Shown: piece after piece, positions 37,290 through 49,330 of the stretch
Numbering within the stretch: the first letter of the stretch is position 1
How the letters are laid out: the number at the start of each line of letters is the position of its first letter
From: Lodderomyces elongisporus
Lineage: Eukaryota; Ascomycota; Pichiomycetes; Serinales; Debaryomycetaceae
DNA: 64,000 nt
Assembly (NCBI RefSeq): GCF_030384665.1
Contig: NC_083674.1
Location: 186,001 to 250,000 of the forward strand
Reading direction: 5' to 3'
Position numbers and translations under genes: made by a program
Notes under the pieces: model-generated
Seen by the model: the letters and a program-made list of their open reading frames with translations, nothing else
Told to the model about the DNA's origin: nothing
Database searches by the model: none

Positions 37290-39341
37290 CTACTTCATAG
37301 AGAGCACAGCAACGCTCTCTACATGGTGTGTTTGTGGGAAGAAATCAAACCCCTTAATACTTTCGACTTTATACAACTCACCATTCTTTGTGTTATTCAA
37401 GAACCACTCGACATCTCTTGCCTGCGAATGCACATTACACGAAATGTAAACAATTTTTGCCGGTTTGTATTCACTCAATTGGTTCAAAAATACATCATCG
37501 CATCCTTTTCTTGGGGGATCTAAAATTACCGAAGTCTGCTCAGAGGGTGTATCGATATCCTTAAAAATCTCTTCGGCTTTTCCAACAATGAAATGTGAGT
37601 TTTTAATATTGTTCAACGTGGCGTTATGACGTGCAAATTTAACAGAATCGGCACTAACTTCAACACCAATAACTTTGGTCACATTTGTCGAACACGTTAT
37701 GGAGAACAAACCAGAGCCACAATATGCATCAACAAGGTAGTTGGGAGATGAGGAGCCAGTATTTGTAGTGGTGGTGGTGATATTGGTGGTGGTATTGGTG
37801 GTGGTATTGTTGGAGTTGGAGAAAAGATTATCTCTGACGTATTTCGTAATAATAGGCAAAATGGAGTTGTTATTCTGAAAGAACTCACCGGCAGAAAATT
37901 CAAACCTATATGGACCGATTATCTCCTGTACAATTTGTCTAGGATTTGTAACGCATGTTTTGACCACCTCTTGGTCACCTTGCTCCACTTTGATACTTGA
38001 TACTTCACCCAGTTCATCTCTTGAAGCTTCACCGATAACAGATTCTTTTGCATCATTTTTAACTTCATCGGTGTCAGTTGTATCTCCTGTATTTTGAACA
38101 GCATTTTGCATACATTTTGTATCTTCTCTCAACAATACTGTGGCACCACGTTTGTACTCTTTGAACGCATTCTCAAATCTATGCCTTTCATTTTCCAATC
38201 CGATATTGACAATCTTAGTTCCAATAGTGCATTCCTCGATATCCATGATTTGACCCAGGGGTCCGAAATCGGCTCCAATTTTTCCTTCCTTTGCCTTTTC
38301 GCCAGTTCTCCATTCGGGTCTTCCCTTGGCACCGAACCCAAAGTTTGGTCTGTGTTCCAATTCTTTCCCTGTCTTACCATACCCTTTTGCAATATTAAAA
38401 TGGGGAGTCAACTTTGTCCTGTATTGGTATTGCAATGGTGATGCCTCTGTATCATCAACATCCGGCAATAATCCCTTTTCGCTCAAGATTGGCGCAAAAT
38501 GCTTGTAGGCATTGCGTATAGTCTGCTTCTTGATCTCGAGTTGTTCGTCGTAGTGTATATTTTGATATTGACACCCTGAACATTTTCCAAAGTATCTGCA
38601 ATTGATCAAGTTATCATTCCGTATACCTGATGGCTTGGTGATGGCCAATAAATCTGCTTCGGCATATAACGGGTGGGTACGGAAGATTTTGATTTTAGCG
38701 ATATCACCAGGAATTCCGAATGGAATAATTACTACTTGCTTCTTTTGCAAGGGCAACACGGCATGCTTGTCTGCATTTTCTTTTGTAGAATCCTTTGTCG
38801 TCTCGATTGCCTTATTGTCACTTTGCGGGCTCGAGACAATAGCAATAGAGTCACCATTAGAGGCAAATTTCAAAATTTCGACATCTTCAACTATTCTATG
38901 GTATACTTGCTCCACTGTAGTATCATTCAAAATTCCCCTCATGTCATTTCTTATCTCATCTAAAGTAAGATTATATTCCTCGCATAATGATTTAATCTCG
39001 AGATCCAACACACCAAGTGGACTTGTCAGTTCCACTGTTTTTGCCTTGTATTTCCGTGTCTTGTGCTTCTTTGTCTGCTGTTGATTTTTTTGCTTCGAGT
39101 TCTGGGTCTGGGTCTGCTCTTGTTTTTGATTTTCATTATTGTTGTTGTTGTTGCTATTATTACTCTCTAGCTTGAACTTTTTGGAAAGTTGTTCATCTTC
39201 CTTCACATTTTCATTGATAGCTCTTTTCTCAGGCATTATTGTAGGTGTCATTATTGCTTGAGTATATATAAAGCGCAAAGATGTTTGTATCCTACTTTGG
39301 AAGTACTTTATGTGTCTACTCAAAAGGTGCCTTCTAACCAT
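37290..39341 (-). CDS. TRM2: TRM2: tRNA (uracil-54-C5)-methyltransferase
   Basis: Makes the conserved m5U54 (ribothymidine) of tRNA T-loops using S-adenosylmethionine; a RumA/TrmA-class enzyme. It is 683 residues from the ATG at 39341. An Fe-S type cluster motif is C248-x5-C254-x2-C257 with a further C371. The methyl-donor site is DAYCGSGLFSITCS, LDPPRKGCDDVFL is a family motif, and C635 in YISCNVHSQARD is the catalytic nucleophile. The N-terminus (MVRRHLLSRHIKYFQSRIQ) is basic and amphipathic, like a mitochondrial leader. A second ATG 30 codons later (39251) would give a product without it. The frame extends upstream to 39470 only via GTG. Lys/Gln/Asn-rich low-complexity sequence fills residues 60-110. 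The family is usually about 570-640 residues in yeasts. Confidence 0.93.
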   Translation of the reverse strand: MVRRHLLSRHIKYFQSRIQTSLRFIYTQAIMTPTIMPEKRAINENVKEDEQLSKKFKLESNNSNNNNNNENQKQEQTQTQNSKQKNQQQTKKHKTRKYKAKTVELTSPLGVLDLEIKSLCEEYNLTLDEIRNDMRGILNDTTVEQVYHRIVEDVEILKFASNGDSIAIVSSPQSDNKAIETTKDSTKENADKHAVLPLQKKQVVIIPFGIPGDIAKIKIFRTHPLYAEADLLAITKPSGIRNDNLINCRYFGKCSGCQYQNIHYDEQLEIKKQTIRNAYKHFAPILSEKGLLPDVDDTEASPLQYQYRTKLTPHFNIAKGYGKTGKELEHRPNFGFGAKGRPEWRTGEKAKEGKIGADFGPLGQIMDIEECTIGTKIVNIGLENERHRFENAFKEYKRGATVLLREDTKCMQNAVQNTGDTTDTDEVKNDAKESVIGEASRDELGEVSSIKVEQGDQEVVKTCVTNPRQIVQEIIGPYRFEFSAGEFFQNNNSILPIITKYVRDNLFSNSNNTTTNTTTNITTTTTNTGSSSPNYLVDAYCGSGLFSITCSTNVTKVIGVEVSADSVKFARHNATLNNIKNSHFIVGKAEEIFKDIDTPSEQTSVILDPPRKGCDDVFLNQLSEYKPAKIVYISCNVHSQARDVEWFLNNTKNGELYKVESIKGFDFFPQTHHVESVAVLSMK

Positions 39342-39968
39342 TAACTTGAGTCCATCGCGATTACCTCTGTTTTTGCTACCTCTGCTTCGTGCAAGCTCTA
39401 GATAAAATTTGTACAGAAGAGAAGAAAAAAATATATAGATACATATAAATATATATGCATATAAATACACGATATGTATCTTTATTTTGTGTAAGAGACT
39501 ATGTTACACAAAATTGGCTATTGATCATATTGTTTATGACAAACCATAAACCTGTTAAGATTCATTGGCTGCAATTTTCCCTAGAGCCCATCACCCGTAA
39601 ACCTAATAAACGCTTTTCTTACTACAAACTTCATCATCACTTGTTCCATTAGTAAAACAATTTATTAATACAAAACTATATAAACAAATAAAGATACAAT
39701 TTTTGCAAAGAAAAGAAACAAAGTAAAAATAATATAAAATAAAACAAAACAAAAAAATAAAAAACGGGCAAGCGAACACACTAATAGGTATTTGATAGTA
39801 AGAATAATGAAAACCCACGGTCTACATATTTAAATTCATTCGTCTTCTTTTAAATCCGTTTTCATTCAAACCCGTTTTCTCTTCATCTCCCTTCAAATCA
39901 TTTCCAACAACCTTTGTCCCTATTTTTGCAAAGCTCGACGCACTTCCTTCTTTCATCATGCACCCATC
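39342..39968. other. Spacer TRM2 / GCR1_C regulator
   Basis: AT-rich TRM2 promoter and 3' flank of the next gene. TATA-like repeats at 39430-39470. No gene seen. Confidence 0.7.
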
Positions 39969-40505
39969 TCATTCTTCAGGATTATTATACTTCTCAGGCA
40001 TGTTTGCACTCAACCACGACAATGGCCTCTTCTTCACATTACCTGCTTTTTCGTAACTTCTATACTCTTCCAATTCTCTGATAACTTCTTCTTCCTCGTA
40101 CCCTTTACTTTTCCCAATTTCTATCGCCTCATATATTTTCTTCCTTCTCAAAAATGTTCGTGATTCAGTCTCATTTCTCCATTTCGTTCCAAACTTGGAC
40201 TCTAGTGTTTTCAATGGCGGCTTATCGTTCATTCCATGAGCATATTCTTTCCAAATATCCTCAATGTTTTTTAAACTTCGTTCTAATTTATATTGTGGAA
40301 CATCATTGGGATGCGTAGTATTCTTCAAATCTGCCGTGATACTGCTGCTTCTGCTGGTCATGCTATGAATACTGTTCGTACTTACTTTTCTTCGCTTGCC
40401 GTAAGGCGTCTTGGCAACTTGATTATCGTGTCTATGGTCTAGAATGTGACCATTGACAATATCAATTTGATCATGATGAGCAACTGTAGAGGACTGATTC
40501 CCTAG

Positions 40506-40537
<32 letters not shown>

Positions 40538-41143
40538 GCTGGTGCTGGTGCTGGTGTTGGTGTTGATGTTGTTGTGGGTTGCCATTGCTATTGTTGTTGC
40601 TGTTGTTGTCATCAGCGTTCCGGTGATTGCTACTGCTGTTGGAGTTAGAGTTATTCTGTCCTGGGCCATTATTTGAACTTGGCCCACCAGCCTGTTGTTC
40701 CAATTCATCTATGCTTTGTTCAATGTCATTATCATCAAATGGGAATGTTGCTGTCGATGCCTGAGGTGGTATGGCTCGAGTATGCGAGGGCTGCAGTCGC
40801 AATGAAGATGTCATCAAATTGCCATTCTCTCGTGGCATCATGAATTGCGACGATGGATCATTGAGTCCGCTGGTCTTATCTTCGGTGAGCAAGGGAGGCA
40901 TGGGAAGCATATAGGAATTAGCAAAGGCATTATTTTGAGCATGTGATGAAGAAGAAGATAATGATGATGGTGGTACTGGTACTGGTACTGGTACGGGTGG
41001 TGCTGATGAAGGCGGCAGTTGATGATGTAGGTGTTGTTGGTTTTGGGGGAGTTGTTGTTGTTGTTGTGAGAGTAAAGGTGGGCGGTTGATGTTTCTAAAT
41101 TGTTTATTTCGACCTCCCTTTAGCTGATGCTGTTGATGATGGT

Positions 41144-41193
<50 letters not shown>

Positions 41194-41555
41194 GATGAAA
41201 GTGGAATCTGCGGAATCTGCGCCTGCGCTAAAGGTGATTTATCATATATCATACTTCCATTTAGTTGGGCACCGTTGGTACCAATGCCAACACCATTTCT
41301 TGTCGTAGTTGTTGTTGCACCGTGAGTTGTATAACCCCCGAAATTCTCAAAACTGTAAGGAGATGTAGCATTAGATATTGTTGCTGATCCTGCTGTACCT
41401 GCGAGTGAACGGAAAAGGTTCTTTCTAGATAAATCGTCATCTTCAAAAGCACTATTGGTCGAGTTCGCTTGGATCTGATGAGATGCCGAGGCAGTATTAT
41501 GTGGAAGCTGTTGTTGTGGTTGTTGCTGCTGCTGCTGCTGCTGTGGTGGTATTGG

Positions 41556-41602
<47 letters not shown>

Positions 41603-42716
41603 CGGTTTGTTGCTGCTGCGCTTGTTGCCCATTCTGTGTAATTACGTCGGCAGGTGCCCCAGCATTTGAACTTGGCCCCATTTGATGCCCATTCGTCATT
41701 TCTTCCATTTCTTTGTTCAACTTTTTCAAATGCTTTGTGAAGATCTCAATTGTTTTAAACTGATTGTTGAAATTATTACCTCCTGCTCCAGTACTTAACT
41801 CAAACGCAGTAGCATTGCCTCCACCAAACACATTAGAACCATTGTTGTTGCCCTTGATAGTGTACATAACCTGCTGGTTCAATTCGCGAAGATTTTGTTG
41901 AACTTGTTGCAAGGACTCCGACATATAGTTCATTTTCATCATTATTTGATTATTAATGGTATTTTGTTGTTGTAGTTGACCAATTAATTGGTATAAATCA
42001 TTGATGGTGTGTTGATCATTGAGCCTGCCTCCAGAACCTGCTCCACTTTGCACTCCGCCTTGAAAGCTATGGTGATGTTGAAGTTGAGGTTGGTGATGTG
42101 GGGTTTGTACAGACTCGTTGTTGGCGTTTCCGACATTATTGTGGTGAGGTTGTCGAACAATTGTGTTGGAGAGTCCATTTCCAACCACTCCCAAATCATG
42201 ATTGTGACTATTTCCTTGTAGCACTCCACCTGAACTCCCACCCCCTACACCTATACTTCTTGGTGTTGGTACGCCTGAGTCGTGGCCATTCATACTAGCC
42301 GAAGATGATCTAGTGTTATTATTCTTGCCATTATTACTGTTATTATTATTATTATTGTTGTTGTTGTTGTTGTTGTTGTTTTTGCTATTGCTATTATTAC
42401 TATTATTCATGGAATGGATTGAGTTGTTAGTATCGGGTGTACTATTATGGCGATTCACATCAACGATACCAACGGGATTACTGTTGCTGTTGCTGTTACT
42501 GCTACTGCTGTTGTTTTTGTTGTTCTTGTTATTTGAATTACCGTTGTTATTGCTGTTGCTGCTGCTGTTTTTGTTGTTATTGCCAACTCCGGGGTGGTGG
42601 GATGTTGACGTAGTTGTTGCTCCTGTTGTGGCTCTACTTGTATTATTGGCTGTTGTGGGTGAATTGGTATAGAACATCGGCTGGTTTGTCAGAGTATCAG
42701 TATAATTATCGTCCAT
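39969..42716 (-). CDS. Transcription factor with a C-terminal GCR1_C DNA-binding domain (Gcr1/Hot1/Msn1 family)
   Basis: A 915-residue protein whose only folded region appears to be at the C-terminus, about residues 809-890: YKLERSLKNIEDIWKEYAHG, LKTLESKFGTKWR and TFLRRKKIYEAIEIG. This is the Myb-like GCR1_C domain of yeast regulators such as Gcr1 (glycolysis), Hot1 (osmostress) and Msn1. Which orthologue it is cannot be decided here. A likely coiled-coil or oligomerisation segment lies at about residues 238-285 (LYQLIGQLQQQNTINNQIMM and following). The rest is Asn, Gln, Ser and Gly low complexity, with several runs of 10-20 Gln or Asn. CAA/CAG and AAC/AAT codons are mixed within the runs, so selection as well as slippage may maintain them. 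Probably nuclear. Confidence 0.88.
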
Positions 42717-43800
42717 TATCGGAAACTTTCAAATACTTTTGATCTGTAACTGCACTGGAACTCAAAGTACAACTTCAAATTTGAATTCTTTCTCAGTTCT
42801 TCTTTATAGATATTTTATCCACTCTTAACGGTTCTCCACGATTTGATTATTGGATCTTTATCGTTAAACTTGTAGTTGTGATGTAATATATTTGATTTTA
42901 ATCTTGACTTTGTATCTTTGATATCTAATAAAGCCGACAAGTGGTGTTGTTGCATCCAACTTTTTCTTTCTCTATTTTTTTTTTCAAAAATAAAAACGAA
43001 TGTTTGTTTTTAATACAATTTAGAAATACAAAGATCAAAAACGATTAAAGGGCCAGTTCTTGTTGTTCGTGCTAAACTTGGTGATGAGACCAAAAATATA
43101 AAATAAAATATAAAAAATGAAAAAATAAAAAAGAAAATGGATAAGAAGTGAAAGTTTGGACTTGGTGGATGTAATAATAAAAATAAATAATATACTGCTT
43201 AGCCTCGTGAGATGTAATTCTAGTATACCACTCGATCTCGCTGATAATTTATGGTAAAGTAAATTGGGAAACAAAAAGATGGTAATGGTGATATGATGAT
43301 AAGAAGAAAATTAAAAAGAATATAGATGATAAGAAAGCTGAGCCAAAAGTGGGTTGACACTGATACTTGGTGGTAATTGGTTGTGGATACAGATAGAAAA
43401 GTTGGAATTTAATATGTATACTCAAGAGGTTCACGTTTCACGGCTATTGTTTTAATTGTACTACTCCGTACATTCTTCCATCCCACAATCAGAGACAAAG
43501 AAAGAGAGAGAGAGAGAAAGAGAAAGAATGAAAAAAAAAAAAAAAAAAATAAGCGGGAGAGAGTGAGAGTGAGAGTGAGAAACAAAGAAAGGGATCTGCA
43601 ACTAATAACACCACCAGCCATTAGAGTCATTAAAACCATTAAAGCCGCCCTGAATTACTACGACCAATAGGAAACAAAACGTCTTTATACGTTTTAAGAA
43701 ATACAATAATTTATATACCCCATAACCCTCTATACCTCTATACCTGTACGCCTCTACGCTTCTATACCTCTCCACATCTATACCTCTGGCCGTCTTTACT
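42717..43800. other. 1.1-kb spacer: regulator promoter / LCB3 3' region
   Basis: AT-rich, with AAAATATA repeats (43090-43140) and GA-rich runs (43500-43590). A series of TCTATACCTCT-like 11-13-bp repeats lies at 43725-43800, just 3' of LCB3. No gene recognised. Confidence 0.75.
43725..43800. repeat. Degenerate CTCTATACCT repeat
   Basis: Six or so imperfect copies of CTCTATACCT / CTCTACGCTT spaced 10-13 bp apart at the 3' end of LCB3. Confidence 0.75.
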
Positions 43801-45328
43801 CTATAGCTCTAAAAGCCTCGATGCAAATATAAAACCCCATATGGCAGTGGTTGCAACTCCTGCATAGACAAGTAGCCTACCAACAATCTCAACATCGTAT
43901 CTATACTTGAACACGCCGCTTTTGAAATTCAACTTTTCCATATCAATCTCTTTGTTGCCATTTCTCAGATTGATTTCGTTTTCTTCTTTTCTTTTCTGTT
44001 GTTGTTGCTTGTTGTAGTCCAAGATCTCGTAGTAATCAATATCGGAGCTCGGCCCATAATTATCGATATTCTTATGATCAGTTACTCCTTTGATGAATTT
44101 GTTCAAATCCCCAATTTGACTAGAGTCATTTGAAATCGATGTTGAACGGATATTCCTCGTGGACTGTGTAGTATGTGCAGTAGATATGAAATTTCTTCGT
44201 GGTAAATACACACCAATGAATTTATAGATTGGCGGTAAGATGGTGAAAACGACTGGCTTGGAAACACTCTTCCACACGACGACTAACAAAACACCCAAGA
44301 TGAATCTCGCAACAATATTCACCACACCGCGGGTACTATCAAACGGAATCAAGAAATAGTCACCAAAAGTGTTTAGTTTGTAAAGGTAACCTGTTTCATG
44401 AGCAACCAAATGACTCAAATCCATACCTATCAACACACCAATAAAGGCAACAGTATCATCAAAACAGGGGCAATCATCAATTGGCTCGGAATGGAAGTGG
44501 ATTAGGGAAACAAAGATACCAATAATCATAAGTGCTCCAAGCCACAAACCATAATTGAAAAGAAAATTGTCCCATACTTTACCCCAATAATGTCTAAATA
44601 AAAACAAGATCAACCCAACGCTAGAGCCAACGATAATATCAAGAAAACCGTGCATTCCACAGTACAATCTTCCAAAGATCAATGATGAGTAGTACAATCC
44701 CAATCCAACAACCAATGAGTAAAAGCTCCCAGTGTTAAACGACTCCTTATTTTTGATCAATGACGCCAATACAACCAATGTCACTGCCGTGGCATTTGCC
44801 GAGTGCGACGATGGGAACCCATACTCCTGCGAAGTATAACTCGACATTGTGATTCTATGTAGGGGAGGTGACCTAGGTCTAGGCAAGCAGAAAAAGTCTT
44901 TAAGGAACCCAGTAAAGTATATTCCCAATCCCAACACATAGACCAAGTCACGACTCAAATCACTAGCGCCAAACCAGAATGGTGGTGGAAGCATCAAGAC
45001 ATAAAAAGTATGGCTGGCCAAGTTGGCCGTCCATGCGAAATAAAAATCTAATATGGGATTTCTCAATTTAGTTTGGAGCTGGAATAAAATATCTGTTTCG
45101 TACCTGATCAAAGGAAGAAGCAAGGATCGCAATTTGTATCTCAATGGCGATAGACTTTTCTTATAGTGGTCGTCTTCCTTGTTTCCTGCGTCATTTGAAT
45201 GATCTTGTGAGTCGTTGGAGGCTAATGCATAGAGTGGTTTTTTTTCTAAAAGGGTATGTTGCTTTTGTTTCTCAGCCTCCTGGACCGTCTCTTTTTGCTG
45301 TTGTTGCTGTTGCTGTGCTTGTTGCTTC

Positions 45329-45371
<43 letters not shown>

Positions 45372-45438
45372 GCTGTTGCTGCTGAGGTACGTCGAGATAG
45401 CTTAGCTGATCCTGTCCATTTTGAGATTGGTACATCAT
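43801..45438 (-). CDS. LCB3: LCB3: sphingoid long-chain-base-1-phosphate phosphatase
   Basis: An ER-membrane PAP2-family phosphatase that dephosphorylates dihydrosphingosine- and phytosphingosine-1-phosphate, feeding ceramide synthesis. All three lipid-phosphatase motifs are present: K180-x6-R187-P188, the P209-S-S-H212 motif in GFPSSHSANATA, and R-x5-H263-x3-D267 in GRLYCGMHGFLDIIVG. Seven or eight hydrophobic spans are visible, including LGLGIYFTGFLKD and LFNYGLWLGALMIIGIFV. The start is taken as the ATG at 45438, with another directly after it; the frame continues upstream only through TTG. The N-terminus has a 19-Gln run and further Gln-rich sequence (45265-45385), absent from the S. cerevisiae enzyme and the main cause of its greater length (545 versus about 409 residues). 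Confidence 0.9.
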
Positions 45439-46340
45439 GAAATCCAGCAATTGATATATAAAACCAAATAATCCGTCAAGGTTATGGCTATGCAATAAGG
45501 TAATGCTGCTCTTGGTGAAGACCTTATTGAAAGGAAAAAAAATCAAAGATACCCTATCACCTACTTGAAAGAAAGTTCCTTGATGTGGTCCAAAAAAACA
45601 GAAAAAAACAAGAATATGTAAAACTTATCCCCTGAGATGTGAGCGGGGTTTTGATCCTGGAAAAAAAAATGGTTTGTATACTCTTTATTATCTTTTCCTA
45701 TTGATGTTACTTTGTATTTGTATTTGTATTTGTAATGTTTTGTCCCTTTCTTCCCTCTGCGTTTCTTCGGATATATTTTGTTTCAACTCATCTTTTCCGT
45801 TCCCTCGCTATCTCACAATCTACCAAAATTACTTTTTCTCCAACCACACCAAAAAAAAAAAAAAAAGAGAAAAAAAAACAACCCCTATTCCATATAAAAC
45901 GAGACGCAGTAATAGAAAAAGGAAGTAAATCAGAAACACGGAAACGCAAAAAAAAAAATAAACACACATAAAAGAAGGAATGAAGGCACAGCCTAATGAG
46001 TTGTCGTTAAAATGTAATTAAACGACATTGAATGCTCGGTCCGAATTTCACGACAACGCGTACTAATAAATCACGTGAATTGTTACTATTATTTATTTTA
46101 TTTTTTTTTGCTTTGGTTTCTCCTTATCTATCAAATAAAGAGTAGTAAGTTTTCTCAATAATTTTTAAAAGATATGAAAACCACAATCTTCTGAAAAAAA
46201 TTACATAGCTGCTTTTATAGTAAAACATACTTTATAACTTAATCTAATTGTCTTTAGCTTCTAATTAATATATAAAAATAAGTGTGTTCGATTGTGTTTT
46301 GTTTCCTTGTTTGTTTGTTCACCTACCAGTCTCCCTTGGC
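45439..46340. other. LCB3 promoter and RHO4 3' region
   Basis: AT-rich. It contains one ACGCGT at 46056-46061 and one CACGTG at about 46073-46078, too far from LCB3 to be assigned with confidence. Frames near 45674-45971 have spacer composition. Confidence 0.65.
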
Positions 46341-47594
46341 TTATAGAATCACACATTTCTTATTCTTCTTCTTGTACCTCTTTTCATGTTCCTTAATGAA
46401 ATCGAACTCGCCATTCCCACTATACGTATCATGGCTTGGTTTCCCACTTCCACCATAGCCTCCACCGCCAAAATCGCCATAGGGGTTCAGTTCATACTTG
46501 TCCTCAGTCAATGGTTGGTCCAATAATATGGTTGAGTCATACGAGGTGTTTTTCAAGTGCCCTCTCCTGGAATTCGACGTGTTGCTTCCTGTCCTCAAAT
46601 GGTTGTAGTTACCACTGCCATGTGCACTCCCGAATCCATTACTACCTCCATTGCTTCCATTACTTCCGAAGCGTTTGCTGAATCTTTTCCTACTACTGCT
46701 ACTCTGACTTTTTTGAATTTGTTCTTGCATCTCCATATGTTTCTGGAAATGGTTTAGTGCAAAATTGAAAACAGTTCTGGTGTTGAACATTGTTTTCGCC
46801 GAACACTTCAAATATGCTATAGCGCCTATTTCCGTCGCGATTTGGAGTGGCAATTGCTCTGGTATATCATTGTAACTATTTGTGCCAGTTCCATGGTCAG
46901 TGTCATACTCCAGTGACCCACTCTTATTCTCCAAGTCCGCTTTGGTACCTACCAAAATAACGGGTATTCCTGGACAATAGTGACTAACTTCGGGGAACCA
47001 AATTTCCTTTACATTCATCAAACTCGTCAAATTATCCAAAGCAAAACAAATCAAGATCATATCTGCTTCGGGGTAGCTCAAGGGTCGCAATCTATCGTAT
47101 TCTTCCTGTCCCGCAGTATCCCACAATGCCAATTCGATACTTTTGCCCGATGGTGACATCACTGTTCGTACATAGTTCTCAAACACTGTAGGAACGTATA
47201 TTTCCGGGAACTGGTTCAGTGAATAACTGATTAAAAGGCACGATTTCCCCACAGCACCGTCACCTACAATGACAAGTTTCATTTTGTAATTGCATGTTTT
47301 GTTTTGAGACATGGGGATATCATGGAAATCGGGCACGGTGGGGTCCGAGTCAATGATTATTCTAGGCGAATTAGGATGTTGTTGGTACATTGTCATGTTC
47401 GGCTGATCTGGGTATAGGCTTTGACTTTGACTTTGACTTTGCCTTTGGTGTTGTTGTTGTTGCGCAACTTCATAGGAATTGAAACTTTGCTGTGACTCGA
47501 ATCTGGGTGACCCAAAACGGGGTGATGGTTTCGTCACTGGTGAGAAGGCCGAAACGAAGGAATTCCTTTTTGAGTTTCTAGCTGATGAAGACAT
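46341..47594 (-). CDS. RHO4: Rho-family GTPase with long tails (RHO4-like)
   Basis: A 417-residue small GTPase. An N-terminal extension of about 105 residues (Ser/Gln-rich, with a SQSQSQS repeat) precedes the G domain. Motifs are the P-loop GDGAVGKSC (K117), effector loop YVPTVFENYV, DTAGQEEYDRL, VGTKADL and CSAKT. Where Rho proteins have the insert helix, it carries a Tyr/Asp/Gly insertion. A basic, Gly/Ser-rich C-terminal tail follows, ending in the geranylgeranylation motif CVIL after KKKNKK. The extended N-terminus and loop sequences best fit Rho4, which acts in septation and polarised exocytosis with formins; Candida also has a related Rho-type protein, Crl1, so the symbol is not certain. 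It is divergent from COQ8 across a 3.1-kb spacer. Confidence 0.75.
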   Translation of the reverse strand: MSSSARNSKRNSFVSAFSPVTKPSPRFGSPRFESQQSFNSYEVAQQQQHQRQSQSQSQSLYPDQPNMTMYQQHPNSPRIIIDSDPTVPDFHDIPMSQNKTCNYKMKLVIVGDGAVGKSCLLISYSLNQFPEIYVPTVFENYVRTVMSPSGKSIELALWDTAGQEEYDRLRPLSYPEADMILICFALDNLTSLMNVKEIWFPEVSHYCPGIPVILVGTKADLENKSGSLEYDTDHGTGTNSYNDIPEQLPLQIATEIGAIAYLKCSAKTMFNTRTVFNFALNHFQKHMEMQEQIQKSQSSSSRKRFSKRFGSNGSNGGSNGFGSAHGSGNYNHLRTGSNTSNSRRGHLKNTSYDSTILLDQPLTEDKYELNPYGDFGGGGYGGSGKPSHDTYSGNGEFDFIKEHEKRYKKKNKKCVIL

Positions 47595-48082
47595 ATTTCT
47601 GGTGTAGATTTTTTTTTTGTTGTTATTTTCGGTATTGTTAATGTAATGAGAAGTCCAACTCTAGTGTGTTCTTTTGTTGGTGTTGTTGTTTTCGGTGTTT
47701 TCGGTGTTGTTGTTTTTTGTTGGTGGTGGTAGTAGTAGTATTCTTCTCAGCTTCGTTATCTAAATGTTGAAGTATCAATCAACACAGAACGGAGTGAAAA
47801 GGGGGGGGGAGAATCAAAAAAATTAGAGAGACAGAAAAAGAAGAATAGGAAAATAAGGAATGTATTTATGAGATGGAAAAATAAAAAAATGAAAATAAAT
47901 GGGCAAAGAATTTGATCTTGAAGCAATGATGAATGGTAGGTTGGTATGTGCTAAAGGTTTATAGTATAGATCTTGTGTTACACCCAGAAACTTCACCTTA
48001 TATACAAAAGAGGCACAATGCCTTTAAGGCTAGATAAGTTTATGCTAAGAATGACGTTTTTTTGTCATTTGTTTTTTTATTT

Positions 48083-48086
48083 AATA

Positions 48087-48122
<36 letters not shown>
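48083..48122. repeat. (ATT)n trinucleotide repeat
   Basis: About 13 ATT units, intergenic. Confidence 0.93.
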
Positions 48123-49330
48123 TTATTTTTGGGTCTTTTTTTTTGTATTTATTTTTCCTTTTTTGTATTGGAGCAAGGTACCCGATGAAGAAAAATGCAT
48201 GAACAGCCCCATCTCATTATTGGTTTCAATATTCTGTCACACAAGAGTCAAGTTTTTTTTTTCTTTTATTTTGTTTGGCGAGTGAATTGTACATTATGAC
48301 TTGTTATTATCCATATATATATATATATATAGAGTAAGTTGTAAACGTACTAGCAAATTTTCTTTTTATATGATAAAAGATGGTTTACGTACTCGGATTA
48401 TACGCTTACATTAGAGCTACCCTATTTCGAGGACAAAGATGAATAATTTACAATCATCATTCAATTTCACCCAGAAAATAAAATAAAAAAAGGAAGGGTC
48501 TGACATCTAGGTTGATATTATTACTATTATCTTTCATTTGTATTGTATATCCTCATTATTATTATTATTATTATTGTTGTTGTTGTTGTTGTAGTAGTAG
48601 TAGTAGTTGTGATTATTATAATTGTTGGTGGTGTTCCCTAACAATTCTTCTGGTTGCTAAAAATAAATTCATCAACAGTACAATGAAGTTGTATTTTTGT
48701 TACCGATACTTGCTCACGTGATTTCCATCTTTCTCACATATTACACAGCCACATCTACACCAGTCATCAAAGTGAGTACTACTATAATGATTTATGGGTA
48801 ATGCTGTTGGATAATTGGACCAAATGCACCAACAATACATTTTCTCGACATGCCTTTGAGAGCAGGAGAAAAAAAATAACCAAAGATAGAATGAAGGAAA
48901 GAAAGAAAGAAAGAAAGAAACATCGCCAAAAATGATTGTTTAAGTTTCAAAGTTTTTGAAGTTTTTCAAGTTTCTCAAGTTTCGCAATAATTTGAACCAA
49001 AAAAAAAAAAAAAGAACAATTTAAAACAACATTATATAAAAAAGGGTCACAACCTTTTGTGACGACTATTTTGGACGTACTGAAAATGTACCTTTGGACC
49101 AATACTTTTATTTTTTTTCAAAAAAGATGTGAAATTTATAAAGAAAAACATATCAATAGAGTATTTATAACCTTAGAACATACTAAGTCATGAAAACTGC
49201 ACTTATAAACCCAAAACCATCACTTCAGAGTTTGATGACTTGGATATATGCTTTATAAAGTAAAATAACAACACAGACACAATTATCATTTGTGAATACA
49301 AAGAAAAATAATCTTATACGCTACCAACTG

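Noticed and set aside
45674..45971. Two overlapping frames upstream of LCB3
   Set aside because: Composition follows the T-rich then A-rich spacer and no domain is seen.
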